Shown: positions 37,789-46,287, counted from the first letter of the stretch. The stretch is 64,000 bases of DNA from Luteimicrobium xylanilyticum (GCF_009429125.1 NZ_CP045529.1:248001-312000); one strand, 5' to 3'. The notes: generated by a model from the sequence alone, not told the origin. Numbers and translations are program-made.

Positions 37789-38301
37789 TCAGCCGTCGCC
37801 GTTGCGCCGCCAGATGTCGGCGCTCAGCGCCGTGGCGAACGTGCACCACACCGCGTAGGGGGCGAGCGCCCACCCGTGCGCCCGGTCGGCGGCGGAGGCG
37901 CGGCGAGCCAGGTCGGCCGAGCTCGCGGCGAGTGCCAGCGCCCCGACGGTCGCCACCGACGGTCGTCGGGCACGGAAGAAGAGCACCGTCCAGCCGGCGT
38001 TGGCCGCGAGGTTCACGCCGAGCGCGACACCGAACCGGCGCGCAGCGCGCGGGTCGGTCTGCCGCAGCCGCGTCAGCGAGGCGGCCGACGTGACGGCGAT
38101 GTCGGCGTACAGGGTCGTCCACACGATCGGGAAAGCGAGGCGGGGCGGCTGCCACGGCGGCAGCTCGCGGCGGCGATACCACCGGCTCTCGACGTCGGTC
38201 GCGAGGCTTCCGGTGACGGCCGTCGCGAGCGTCGCCGCGCTCGTCGCGGCGAGCGTGGACGGCGAGGAGGAGAAGCGTCGGACGAGGTCGCGGATCGTCA
38301 T
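37789..38301 (-). CDS. TspO/MBR family membrane protein
   Basis: 170 residues with five hydrophobic helices. The family marks are WYRRRELPPWQPPRLAFPIV with WTTLY, and a Trp/Asn-rich region NLAANAGWTVLFFRARRP. TspO proteins bind tetrapyrroles or other hydrophobic ligands in the membrane. The C-terminal part (WALAPYAVWCTFATALSADIW) keeps the aromatic helix 5. ATG 38301 has TAGCGT at 38314-38309, a 7-nt leader. It is convergent with the 54-residue gene (22 bp apart). Confidence 0.88.
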   Translation of the reverse strand: MTIRDLVRRFSSSPSTLAATSAATLATAVTGSLATDVESRWYRRRELPPWQPPRLAFPIVWTTLYADIAVTSAASLTRLRQTDPRAARRFGVALGVNLAANAGWTVLFFRARRPSVATVGALALAASSADLARRASAADRAHGWALAPYAVWCTFATALSADIWRRNGDG

Positions 38302-38332
38302 CGTCCCGACGCTAGCGCCGCCGACACCCTAG

Positions 38333-38467
38333 GCATCCTGGTCCGATCCGCCGCTGCTCGTCCTCGACGGCGGGCGGATCCGCGAGGCGGGCACGCACGA
38401 CGGGCTCGTCGGCAGCGCGGACCTGTACGCCGAGCTGTTCGCGCTCCAGGCAGAGGCCTATCGCTGA
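38333..38467 (+). pseudogene. C-terminal remnant of an ABC exporter ATPase
   Basis: The frame ends at TGA 38467 and reads LLVLDGGRIREAGTHDGLVG, then SADLYAELFALQAEAYR. This is the typical end of ABC exporter (MsbA/MdlB-type) nucleotide-binding domains: the D-loop-distal VLDGGRIxExGTHxxL motif and the Y/A/L/F Q tail. There is no start codon, and an in-frame stop (TAG 38330-38332) precedes it. About 45 codons remain of an original of about 600. It sits between tspO and dinB and marks a deletion of an exporter gene. Confidence 0.85.
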
Positions 38468-38475
38468 GACTCGGT

Positions 38476-39744
38476 TCACCGGTCGTCGTCAGTCGGTTCC
38501 GGGAGCTGCGGGGCAGCGAAGCCCTCGCCGTGGCGGAGCAGGCTCGCGCGTCGCACGCTCCCGGACCCGAAGCGTTCGGCGACCTGGTCCACGGCGACGT
38601 CGAGTCCGTGCGTCTCGCGGCGGCTCCCGTCGACGACGCGCGGTTCGCCCGAACCTGTCCCGGCCACGCCGCGCAGGTCGAGGGGCAGCGCAGGCTGGAC
38701 GAGGTCGTCGGACGCGAGGTTCGTGAGCGCGACCCCGACGAGCGTGAGCCCGCGCTCCTGCACGAGTCCCGCGACGCCGTCGAGCAGGAGGAGCGCCGCG
38801 GCGGCGAGGTCGTCGCCGGAGTCGGTCGCGTGCGGGAACGTGTGCGAGCGGGTCGCGCGCGTGTAGTCGTCGAACCGCAGACGCAGGACGACGGTCCGGG
38901 CGATCCGGTGCGCCCCGCGCATCCGCCGGCAGACCCGGTCGACCAGCCCCAGGAGTGCGGCCCGGACGAACCTGTCGCGGTGCGGGCCGCGTCCGAGCGC
39001 CCGCTGCGCCCCGATCGAGCCCCGACGACGGCCCGTCTGGACCCGCTCCGGCGTCAGGCCATGCACGACGGCGAACAGGTGCCTCCCGGCGGCGGGCCCG
39101 AGCATCGAGCGGAGCGCGACGTCGGGCAGGGCGGCCACGTCGCCGGCGGTGAGAAGCCCGTAGCGCCGCAGCTTCGCTGCCGTCACCGCGCCCACGCCCC
39201 ACAGCTGCTCGACGCGCAACGGATGGAGGAACGCGTCCTCGTCGTCGGGCTCGACGAGCAGCAGGCCGTCCGGCTTCGCGACCCGGCTCGCGACCTTCGC
39301 GAGGAACGGCGTCCGTGCGACGCCGACCGTGATGGCGAGCCCCACCTCGTCGCGGACCAGTGTCCGGAGCCGCGCGCCGATCTCGACCGGCGGGACGTCG
39401 ATGTGCCGCAGCCCGGCGACGTCGAGGAACGCCTCGTCGATCGACACCCCCTGGACCTCCGGGGTGGTCCGGTGGAACACGTCGAAGACCGCTCGGCTCG
39501 CCGCGGTGTAGGCGTCGAAGCGTGGCCGCACGACGATCAGCCCCGGGCACAGGCCGCGCGCCTCGCGCAGCCCCATCGCCGTCCGGACGCCCGCCCGCTT
39601 CGCCTCGTAGGAGCAGGCCAGCACGACCCCACCCCCGACGGCGACGGGTCGCCCGCGCAGGCGTGCGTCGTCGCGCTGCTCCACGGACGCGTAGAACGCG
39701 TCGAGGTCGGCGTGCAGCACGGCCGCCCGTCGGGATCGATCCAT
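38476..39744 (-). CDS. dinB: DNA polymerase IV
   Basis: 422 residues. Y-family marks are LHADLDAFYASVEQ at about 10-23, SYEAKRAGVRTAMGLREA and the catalytic GVSIDEAFLDVAGL. Two helix-hairpin-helix stretches follow (LWGVGAVTAAKLRRYGL). The little-finger domain ends with VQPALPLDL, a plausible beta-clamp-binding motif. The enzyme does error-prone bypass of DNA lesions. A LexA-type palindrome lies one base before the ATG, so the gene is very probably SOS-induced. Confidence 0.96.
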   Translation of the reverse strand: MDRSRRAAVLHADLDAFYASVEQRDDARLRGRPVAVGGGVVLACSYEAKRAGVRTAMGLREARGLCPGLIVVRPRFDAYTAASRAVFDVFHRTTPEVQGVSIDEAFLDVAGLRHIDVPPVEIGARLRTLVRDEVGLAITVGVARTPFLAKVASRVAKPDGLLLVEPDDEDAFLHPLRVEQLWGVGAVTAAKLRRYGLLTAGDVAALPDVALRSMLGPAAGRHLFAVVHGLTPERVQTGRRRGSIGAQRALGRGPHRDRFVRAALLGLVDRVCRRMRGAHRIARTVVLRLRFDDYTRATRSHTFPHATDSGDDLAAAALLLLDGVAGLVQERGLTLVGVALTNLASDDLVQPALPLDLRGVAGTGSGEPRVVDGSRRETHGLDVAVDQVAERFGSGSVRRASLLRHGEGFAAPQLPEPTDDDR

Positions 39745-39745
39745 A

Positions 39746-39757
39746 GAACATATGTTC
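39746..39757. promoter_or_regulatory. SOS (LexA) box at the dinB start
   Basis: The perfect palindrome GAACATATGTTC is flanked by CGAA on one side, matching the actinobacterial/Gram-positive LexA consensus CGAAC-N4-GTTCG. It ends one base before the dinB ATG, so bound LexA would cover the start region; the ribosome-binding site would also fall inside it. Confidence 0.88.
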
Positions 39758-39958
39758 GAACGTGCGACGGCGTGCCGTCCAGCCCGCCCCGGCCGACGGC
39801 GGCCCCACCGAGCCTCGCGGTCGGCCGCCCCGGGGTGCCGCGACGGCGGTGCGCAAGGGTCCCGCGCGATTTCACCCGCTCCCCGACGCGCAGGGTCGCG
39901 AGCCGTGCGTATGGATAGGGGAAAGGGTCAGCGGGGGCCGGCCCGACAGGGAGGCACC

Positions 39959-40450
39959 ATGACGCCGTCGGAGAACCAGCGTCGCGCGGCGGAGGCGGAC
40001 GCGATCCTCGATCTCGTCGCCGCGGTCGAGGCGGTCCGTGCAGGACGCGACTCGGACGTGCGGTTCCTCGTCGGCGGGCGCCTGGACCCGACGTTCCACG
40101 ACCTCCTCGTCTCGACGGTCGCGCGCGCCGTCGCCACCGCGGGCCGCCCCCTGCCGGTGGAGCTCAGCGCGTTGAGCGCGCACACCTGGGTCGAGGTGCG
40201 TCGTCGGGCGCGCGAGCACGCGGGGGAGACGGTGCGGATGCCGGGGGCCTCGTCGTACCTGCCGCGGCACGTGGCGGAGGTCGTGCCCGCCTCGGTCGAC
40301 CCGGTCCCGGTGCAGGCTCGGAACGCGGAGCTCGTCGAGGCGTTCGGCGCCCTGCTCGACGCGGACGACGCCGTGCACGGCCAGGGCCACTCGGCGCGTG
40401 TCCTCGCGACGGCCCGGGACATGGCGCTGCGCGCCGTCCTGCCCGCCTGA
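39959..40450 (+). CDS. Hypothetical cytosolic protein, 163 residues
   Basis: ATG 39959 with AGGGAGG 4 nt upstream. The protein is soluble and mostly helical. It opens MTPSENQRRAAEADAILDLV and contains RFLVGGRLDPTFHDLLVSTV and AHTWVEVRRRAREHAGETVR. No known motif or membrane helix was found. It stands between dinB (divergent, 214 bp) and the citrate-lyase-like gene (96 bp downstream, after a short palindrome). Its function is not recognised. Confidence 0.7.
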   Translation: MTPSENQRRAAEADAILDLVAAVEAVRAGRDSDVRFLVGGRLDPTFHDLLVSTVARAVATAGRPLPVELSALSAHTWVEVRRRAREHAGETVRMPGASSYLPRHVAEVVPASVDPVPVQARNAELVEAFGALLDADDAVHGQGHSARVLATARDMALRAVLPA

Positions 40451-40477
40451 CGCCGTCGGGTCGGCGTCGCGGGAACG

Positions 40478-40491
40478 CACACCCGGGTGTG
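40478..40491. promoter_or_regulatory. 14-bp perfect palindrome before the citrate-lyase-like gene
   Basis: CACACCCGGGTGTG lies 27 bp after the hypothetical gene and 55 bp before ATG 40547. The stem is short for a terminator and no U-tract follows, so an operator is at least as likely. Confidence 0.4.
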
Positions 40492-40546
40492 AGACGCTGC
40501 CGTGACGGGCGTACCGTCGCGCCCCTCCACCCCGCAGGAAGAGCGC

Positions 40547-41443
40547 ATGACGATCGACGACCGCCCCACCACACCGCCCGCCCCGACCCCCGACGGTGCC
40601 TCGACGCCGCCGCGCACCGCCCGTCCGGTCGCGCCGGCGATCGCACGGTCGTGGCTCCTCGTGAACGCGTTGACGGGCGACTACGAGGCGGCGGCGCGCT
40701 CGCGGGCCGACCAGGTGGTCCTCGACGTCGAGGACGCCGTCGACCCGACGGCGAAGCCCGAGGCCCGCGAGCGGGTGGCCGCCTGGCTGGCCGAGGGCGA
40801 GGGGCACACGTGGGTCCGGATCAACGACCGGTCGACGGCGTTCTGGTCCGACGACGTCGACGCCCTCGCAGGGCTGCCCGGTCTGGCGGGTGTGATGCTC
40901 GCGAAGACGGAGGCCGCCCAGGACGTCACCGAGACCTTCGACCGGCTCGGGGGCCGCACGCCGGTGCTCGCGCTCGTCGAGTCGGCGCTCGGGATCGAGG
41001 AGGCCGTCCACATCGCGCGGGCCCGCGGGGCGTTCCGCCTGGCGTTCGGGTCGGGCGACTACCGCCGCGACACGGGCACCTCCGCCGACGACCTCGCCAT
41101 GGCGTACCCGCGGTCGCGCCTCGTCGTCGCGAGCCGGATCGGCTCCCTGCCGGGACCCATCGACGGCCCGACGACGTCCCGCAACCACCCGGTCGTGCGC
41201 GAGCAGTCCGGGGTCACGGTGTCGCTGGGGCTCACGGGCAAGCTCGTGCTCGACGTCGACCAGGTCCCCGTCGTCAACGAGGTCATCAGCCCGGCGCCGT
41301 CGGACGTCGCGTGGGCGCGCGACTTCCTGGCCGAGTTCGAGGCCCGCGGCCGCGTGATCCGCGACGGCTCGGACCTCCCGCGGCTCGGGCGGGCGCAGAA
41401 GATCGACCGGCTCGCCCGCGCGTTCGGGGTCAACCCGAGCTGA
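40547..41443 (+). CDS. HpcH/HpaI-type aldolase / citrate lyase beta-like protein
   Basis: 298 residues from ATG 40547, chosen because AGGAAGAG lies 6 nt upstream; the open frame extends a further 15 codons. The TIM-barrel CitE family marks are WLLVNALTGDYEAAARSRAD, VVLDVEDAVDP (metal/CoA loop), VMLAKTEAA, ALVESALGIEEAVHIA and AFGSGDYRRDTG. The family cleaves or forms C-C bonds of acyl-CoA esters (malyl-CoA, citramalyl-CoA). No citrate lyase alpha or gamma subunit is near, so a stand-alone CitE-like lyase or thioesterase is likely. It is convergent with the peptidoglycan-binding gene. Confidence 0.9.
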   Translation: MTIDDRPTTPPAPTPDGASTPPRTARPVAPAIARSWLLVNALTGDYEAAARSRADQVVLDVEDAVDPTAKPEARERVAAWLAEGEGHTWVRINDRSTAFWSDDVDALAGLPGLAGVMLAKTEAAQDVTETFDRLGGRTPVLALVESALGIEEAVHIARARGAFRLAFGSGDYRRDTGTSADDLAMAYPRSRLVVASRIGSLPGPIDGPTTSRNHPVVREQSGVTVSLGLTGKLVLDVDQVPVVNEVISPAPSDVAWARDFLAEFEARGRVIRDGSDLPRLGRAQKIDRLARAFGVNPS

Positions 41444-41455
41444 CGAGCCTGGCCG

Positions 41456-42529
41456 TCACGCCCGGGCCAGCGCGTCCGACGACGGCGGCTCCGGGCTGTC
41501 GAGGCCGGCCTCCGTGTCCTGGGGTGCGTCCTCGAGCCGGTGGTCGGCGTCGAGGCCGGGGTCGCCGTCGTCGCGCGCGTCGAGGTCGGGGACCGCCGCG
41601 TCGGCCGTGGGATCGTCGGGCACGAGGTCGCCGGTCACGAGCCCGAGGTCGATGGGGTCGGGCGGGAGCCTGGTGCCGTCGGCGAGGAGACCGTCGTCGG
41701 CGGGGACGCCGAGGGGCGGGACGAGGGCCCCCGGGACGCCGGGGAGGAACGGCGGCAGACCCGTCACGGAGATCACCGGCTCACGCGGCGCGGGCGCGAC
41801 CCCCTCGCCCGGCAGCACGGACGACGGTGCGTCGAGCGCCCGCTGGATCGCCTCGACGAGCGTCGACGGCTTCGAGATCGTGCCGTCGACCGTGGTGCCG
41901 AACCGCCGCTGCAGCGCCCGGATGGTGGCGCCGTCGAGCTGTCCGTCGACCGTGACGCGAAGCCAGCGCTGCATCGCCTCGACCAGTGCCGAGCCGCCGG
42001 TGCCGACGCGCAGGGACGGGACGTTCGCGTTGGCGCGCAGCCGGACCTGGCCGGTGATGACGCCGTCGGCCGGGGTGCCGAACCGGCGCTGGAGCGCCGT
42101 CGTCGTGAGCGAGCCCCAGACCCCGGTCACCGGGATCTGGCGGTGCGGCGCGCCCGTGTGGACGCGGACGCCGTTGAGGTCCTCGGTCCAGCCGAGGTAG
42201 GGGCCCCGGAAGACGTCGGCGAGGTGCTCGACGCTCGACCACAGGCTGATCGCCGCCCCGTTCGTGGACACGACCTTGCCGTTGCCGAGGGCGACCGCGA
42301 CGTGGCGGTAGGGCGACGGCGTCCGGAAGAACACGGGCACGACGGCGCCGCGCGGCGGGGCGATCGTGTGCCGGTGGGTCGCGTGGTCCCAGGCGGAGAT
42401 CGCGGACGGGTAGCGCGCGCCGACTCCGAACACGGTGCGCGTGAGCTGGAGGCACAGACCGGGCGCGGGCATGCGCCCGCCGACGCGCCCGAGCGCGAAG
42501 GTCTGTGCCGCGAGGCCGGTGCGGACCAT
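41456..42529 (-). CDS. Peptidoglycan-binding protein with a CHAP/NlpC-like peptidase domain
   Basis: 357 residues from ATG 42529 (GTG 42538 possible). The N-terminal domain has a candidate Cys in APGLCLQLTRTVFG and a His in SPYRHVAVALGNGKVVSTNG, the pattern of small cell-wall cysteine peptidases. Then come two repeats, TTTALQRRFGTPADGVITGQ and TIRALQRRFGTTVDGTISKP, each preceded by a basic strand, like PG_binding_1 modules (LQxxLGxxxDGxxG). The C-terminal 110 residues are Pro/Asp-rich and disordered. No signal peptide was found, so the route out of the cell is unclear; phage-derived endolysin-like origin is possible. Confidence 0.8.
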   Translation of the reverse strand: MVRTGLAAQTFALGRVGGRMPAPGLCLQLTRTVFGVGARYPSAISAWDHATHRHTIAPPRGAVVPVFFRTPSPYRHVAVALGNGKVVSTNGAAISLWSSVEHLADVFRGPYLGWTEDLNGVRVHTGAPHRQIPVTGVWGSLTTTALQRRFGTPADGVITGQVRLRANANVPSLRVGTGGSALVEAMQRWLRVTVDGQLDGATIRALQRRFGTTVDGTISKPSTLVEAIQRALDAPSSVLPGEGVAPAPREPVISVTGLPPFLPGVPGALVPPLGVPADDGLLADGTRLPPDPIDLGLVTGDLVPDDPTADAAVPDLDARDDGDPGLDADHRLEDAPQDTEAGLDSPEPPSSDALARA

Positions 42530-42582
42530 GGGTAACACCCTCTCTCCGACGAGGGGCGGCGTCACCCCCTCGGACGGAAGGA

Positions 42583-42626
42583 GGCCCGTGGCCCCCGGTC
42601 GCGTACACGACCGGGGGCCACGGGCC
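42583..42626 (-). terminator. Terminator of the GH31 gene
   Basis: A 19-bp perfect GC stem (42583-42601 with 42608-42626) and a 6-nt loop lie 26 bp after the GH31 stop and 54 bp before the next gene on the same strand. It separates the two genes transcriptionally. Confidence 0.85.
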
Positions 42627-42651
42627 CGGCAGGTCGGGGCCTGCCGTCAGG

Positions 42652-45600
42652 TCACCGGTAGGAGACGGTGAGCCGCTGGTGCACCGACTGCTTCGGCGCG
42701 GTCACCGTGAGCGTCCGGGTGTCCCGGTCCCACGTCCAGGAGTCGGCCGAGACCCGCTGGCCGTTCACGCGCACCAGCTTCGGGGCCGTGGCGTTCGTGA
42801 ACGCCACGGTCCACGTGCGCTTCTTCACCTGGCCGGCGAACGAGCCGCGGACCGGGTCGACCGTGACCTTGTGGCTCGCGCTCCGGTAGGTGATCGGCGT
42901 CGTCGCGCTCTTCGACGTGTCGGTCGTGGTGCCGTCGTCCTCGTAGAGCGCGTTCTTCGAGGACGCGCCCTCCGCGACCGTGACCGTGACGTCGGTCAAC
43001 GGGTTCTGGACGTCGCCCGTGACGTCGTGCGTCCGGGTGGTGACGATCCCGCCCGACCGGACGAACACCGGCATGGTGTCGAGGCCCGTGGTGACCTGCG
43101 CCGTCGTGCCGCCGCGGTACGTCTTGCCGGTGAACCAGTCGGTCCAGGAGGACCCGGCCGGGAACCAGACCGACGTCGTCGCCGTCGTGCCCGACGTGGT
43201 GACCGGGGCGACGAGGACGTCCGACCCGTACAGGTACTCGCTGTCGGTCTGCGCGTACGCCTCCTGCTGGTCGGGGTACTGCAGGTACAGCGGCCGGACG
43301 ATCGGCAGGCCGGTCTTCGTGGCCTGCTGGGCCAGCGTGTAGGTATACGGCACGAGGTTCTCACGCAGGTTGAGGAACTTCTCCGCCGACGCCTTCGCGT
43401 CCGTCCCGTACTGCCACGGCAGCCGGTCGCTGTGGTTGGAGTGCAGCCGGTCGATCGGCTGGAACGCGCCGAGCTGGACCCAGCGGGCGTACAGGTCGTC
43501 GGCGAGCTTGGTGCTCCCGGCCTCGCTGCCCGGCGACTGCTGGCCGCCCGTGTGCCCACCGATGTCGTGGCTGATGGACACCAGGCCGGTCGCCGCCGAC
43601 TCACCGCCCGTGTACCCGACCTCGTACTTGAGCGTCGCCCAGTCGGAGATCGTGTCGCCCGTGAAGTGCAGCGTCGTGCGCTTGTCGGCCCACGGGCCGG
43701 TCGCCGTGGTCGCCACGTTGCCGTAGCCGCCCGACGAGAGCGACCCGTACGCACGGGAGAACGCGAACCCGCGGCCCACCGTCTTGTCCGTGGCGTCCGC
43801 GTACTGCAGGTTGATCCACGCGTCCGGGGTCACGCCGGCGAGCGACGAGTAGGACGCGTCGCAGCACCAGTCGAGCCACCACAGGTCGTTCCCGTCGGCG
43901 CCCATGGCGTCGTGCAGGTCCATGTACGCCTTGAGCTGGTCGGGGTCGCCCCAGTCGAACACGCCGTTCTTGATCTTGCCCTTCGCGGTGGCCTGCGCCT
44001 GGGCGTAGTGCGGGTCGCTGCTGTCGATGCTCGGGTGGATGTTGAGGGCCGTGTGCAGTCCCTCGGAGTGCGCCCAGTCGAAGAAGCCCTTGGGGTCGGG
44101 GAACTTGCTGGCGTCGATCTCCCAGCCGTTCCACGTGCCCGGGCTCTTGAAGTCGGTGTCGACGACGAGCGAGTCGAGCGGCACGCCCTCGGAGCGGAAC
44201 TTCGGCAGGATCGTGTCCTCGAAGTCGGCGGCCGTCCGGTCGTAGTACTCGGAGTACCAGACCCCGTACGCCCAGCGGGGCAGCAGCTCCGACGGCCCGG
44301 TGAGGGTCGCGAGGTCCTCGAGACCCTGCTGGTAGTCCTGCCCGTACGCGAAGACGTAGCCGTCCTGGTACGGCTTCCCGTCGTGGTCGGAGCGCTGGGT
44401 CACCTTCTGCGTCGTCGGGTCGTAGGCCGCCGACGCCGTGTCGTCGAGCAGCGACCACCCGTCCTGGTAGAGCAGGCCGGGGTTCGTCAGGGCCGACCCG
44501 TCGACCCCGTCCATGCTCCGGCGGTACCCGCCCAGGGCTGCGTGGGGGGCGAGGAGCGGGGTGCGCGTCGTCGTGACGGCGACCGTGTCGACGTTGACGT
44601 TGCAGGTGGTGTCGTCGGTGCACGCCAGACGGACGTCGTTCGTGCCCTTGTCGAGGTGCACGGGCACCCGGACGGTGCGCCACGTGTCCCAGCTGCTCGT
44701 CGCCGGGAGCGTGGCCTTCGCCGTGCCGGCGTCCGTCGCGACGGCCAGGGTGCGCGTCTGGACCGCGGCGGAGGCGGCCTGCCAGTTCGAGTACCGGAGC
44801 TGCAGCGTGTAGTCGCCCGCCCGCGGCACGTCCTTCACGGTGAGGGTGTCGGTCGCGCCCGGCTTCTCGATGCCGGCGGTGAACCCGTCGCCCGCGTAGC
44901 CGTTGTGGTCGTGCGCGACCTTCGCGCCCCCGGTCAGGGCGCCCGTCTCGGCCTGGCACACCTCGCCGTAGGTGCACGGTACGACGGCGGCCGCGCCCCC
45001 GGGTGCGGGGTAGTCCGCGCCCGGCGTCACGACGGCCAGGCTGTCGAGGTTGATGTTGCCGGAGTCGCTCGCGGTGCGTTCCACGGTGACGGTGTGCTCG
45101 CCGGCGGCGAGGTTCAGCGACGCGGTCGCGACCTTCCAGGTGTCCCAGCTCCCCGTGGCGGGAAGCTGCACGACCTGCGGGTCGCCGTCGTCCACGCGCA
45201 CGCTGAGCGTGCGGGTCTCGTTCTTGCCGTCGCCGCCCTGCGCGTTCGCGTACCGCAGGTCGAGGTCGTGGGCGCCGGCCTTGTCGGCGTCGACGCGGAA
45301 GCTGACCGCGTTGCCCGTGCCCTGGAAGCCGGCGACGAAGCCGTCGCCCGTCGAGCCGGTGTGGTCGTTCGCGGTGCTGAGCCCGTCGAGCTTGAGGCCC
45401 TCGGCCTCGCAGAGCGTGCCGACGTCGCACAGCGGCGCCGCGGTGGACGGCCACGGCGACGCGGTCACGGCCTGCTTCCCGGCGCGCAGCGCCAGGGTGA
45501 GGTTGTCGGGCGTGAACGGGCCGGACCCGACCTTGTAGCGGAGCGTCGCCTCGCTCGTCCGGATCGTCAGCCAGCCGTGGCTGACCTTCGAGGTGAACCG

Positions 45601-45897
45601 GGTCCTCGCGAAGTCGTCCCGTCCGACGGCGTTGAACGTGCCCGCGTCGAGGAAGTGGGCGTCGCCCGCGTACTCGGTGCGGATCAGGGTGGGGGAGAGC
45701 ACCTCGAACCGGGCGTTCCCGGAGACGACGGCGGAGCGCGAGGCGCCGTCGTCGTGCCCGTGGTGGGACGAGGCGAGGGAGGGTGCGGCGCCGACCGCCG
45801 TGCCGGTCGCGAGCGCTGCGACGGCGACCAGGCCGAGGACGGATCGTCGCGCTCGGTGCCGGCCGGCGAGGCCGTCGGGGTGTGGACGCAGTTCCAT
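42652..45897 (-). CDS. Secreted GH31 family glycoside hydrolase with two inserted CBM35-like modules
   Basis: 1,081 residues. The signal peptide includes ARRSVLGLVAVAALATGTAV (possibly Tat, RR) and ends around residue 45. The GH31 N-terminal beta domain is at about 55-150. It is interrupted by two similar modules: about 155-300 (starts LCEAEGLKL) and 309-445 (starts VCQAETGALTGG). Both share the CEAE/CQAE-DH-GYxGDGFxAG pattern of CBM6/35-type binding domains. The catalytic barrel follows: nucleophile Asp676 in WWLDWCCDAS, probable acid/base Asp near 746 in FTGDTISDW, then SISHDIGGH. The end has the usual beta-sandwich domains. It cleaves alpha-glucosidic or alpha-xylosidic links outside the cell. 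AAGGAGT precedes the ATG. Confidence 0.94.
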   Translation of the reverse strand: MELRPHPDGLAGRHRARRSVLGLVAVAALATGTAVGAAPSLASSHHGHDDGASRSAVVSGNARFEVLSPTLIRTEYAGDAHFLDAGTFNAVGRDDFARTRFTSKVSHGWLTIRTSEATLRYKVGSGPFTPDNLTLALRAGKQAVTASPWPSTAAPLCDVGTLCEAEGLKLDGLSTANDHTGSTGDGFVAGFQGTGNAVSFRVDADKAGAHDLDLRYANAQGGDGKNETRTLSVRVDDGDPQVVQLPATGSWDTWKVATASLNLAAGEHTVTVERTASDSGNINLDSLAVVTPGADYPAPGGAAAVVPCTYGEVCQAETGALTGGAKVAHDHNGYAGDGFTAGIEKPGATDTLTVKDVPRAGDYTLQLRYSNWQAASAAVQTRTLAVATDAGTAKATLPATSSWDTWRTVRVPVHLDKGTNDVRLACTDDTTCNVNVDTVAVTTTRTPLLAPHAALGGYRRSMDGVDGSALTNPGLLYQDGWSLLDDTASAAYDPTTQKVTQRSDHDGKPYQDGYVFAYGQDYQQGLEDLATLTGPSELLPRWAYGVWYSEYYDRTAADFEDTILPKFRSEGVPLDSLVVDTDFKSPGTWNGWEIDASKFPDPKGFFDWAHSEGLHTALNIHPSIDSSDPHYAQAQATAKGKIKNGVFDWGDPDQLKAYMDLHDAMGADGNDLWWLDWCCDASYSSLAGVTPDAWINLQYADATDKTVGRGFAFSRAYGSLSSGGYGNVATTATGPWADKRTTLHFTGDTISDWATLKYEVGYTGGESAATGLVSISHDIGGHTGGQQSPGSEAGSTKLADDLYARWVQLGAFQPIDRLHSNHSDRLPWQYGTDAKASAEKFLNLRENLVPYTYTLAQQATKTGLPIVRPLYLQYPDQQEAYAQTDSEYLYGSDVLVAPVTTSGTTATTSVWFPAGSSWTDWFTGKTYRGGTTAQVTTGLDTMPVFVRSGGIVTTRTHDVTGDVQNPLTDVTVTVAEGASSKNALYEDDGTTTDTSKSATTPITYRSASHKVTVDPVRGSFAGQVKKRTWTVAFTNATAPKLVRVNGQRVSADSWTWDRDTRTLTVTAPKQSVHQRLTVSYR

Positions 45898-45995
45898 GCA
45901 GACTCCTTCGTCGTGGTGGATCGTGCTGGGTGGTGCGACGGGCTTCGACTGTCGCTTCGATGCGACGTTCGGGTCCGCAGGGAGCAGTTCCTGGG

Positions 45996-46024
45996 ACGTT
46001 AGTGAGTTCAGAACGTGAAGTCAA
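45996..46024 (-). promoter_or_regulatory. Promoter of the GH31 gene
   Basis: On the minus strand a -35 TTGACT (46024-46019) and a -10 TAACGT (46001-45996) are separated by exactly 17 nt. The distance to the start codon is about 99 bp. This is the best -35/-10 pair seen in the window. Confidence 0.7.
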
Positions 46025-46047
46025 CGGTGTCAGCCAGCGTTGTCATT

Positions 46048-46148
46048 CGCCGAGTGTGACGCCGGGCTCGCCGAGTGTGACGCCGGGCTCGCCGAGTGTG
46101 ACGCCCGCGTTCGCCGAGTGTGACGCCCGCGTTCGCCGAGTGTGACGT
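46048..46148 (+). repeat. Five direct copies of a 15-bp repeat
   Basis: The unit CGCCGAGTGTGACGC begins at 46048, 46069, 46090, 46112 and 46134 (the last has T at its end). Start-to-start spacing is 21, 21, 22 and 22 bp, two helical turns, so all copies face the same side of the DNA. Linkers are 6-7 bp (CGGGCT or CCGCGTT). Confidence 0.9.
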
Positions 46149-46203
46149 GCCGGCGAGGACTTCCTCGATTCACCAGCGCCGAGCGTCACCCTCGACGTCT
46201 GCG

Positions 46204-46281
46204 ACGTCACAGTCGGCGGACGGGGCGTCACACTCGGCGGACGGAGCGTCACACTCGGCGGGCGGAGCGTCACACTCGGCG
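46204..46281 (-). repeat. Four inverted copies of the same 15-bp repeat
   Basis: The complement GCGTCACACTCGGCG begins at 46225, 46246 and 46267, with a variant ACGTCACAGTCGGCG at 46204. Spacing is 21 bp throughout. The copies face those at 46048-46148 across a 55-bp gap that contains one degenerate copy (CGCCGAGCGTCACCC near 46178). Confidence 0.9.
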
Positions 46282-46287
46282 GGACAC

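Noticed and set aside
46043-46273. Small frame translating the repeat block (RPPSVT repeats)
   Set aside because: It only mirrors the 21-bp repeat period, lacks a ribosome-binding site, and the inverted block breaks the pattern.
46048-46281. CRISPR array
   Set aside because: The repeats are 15 bp with linkers of 6-7 bp that are nearly identical; there are no spacers and no cas genes.
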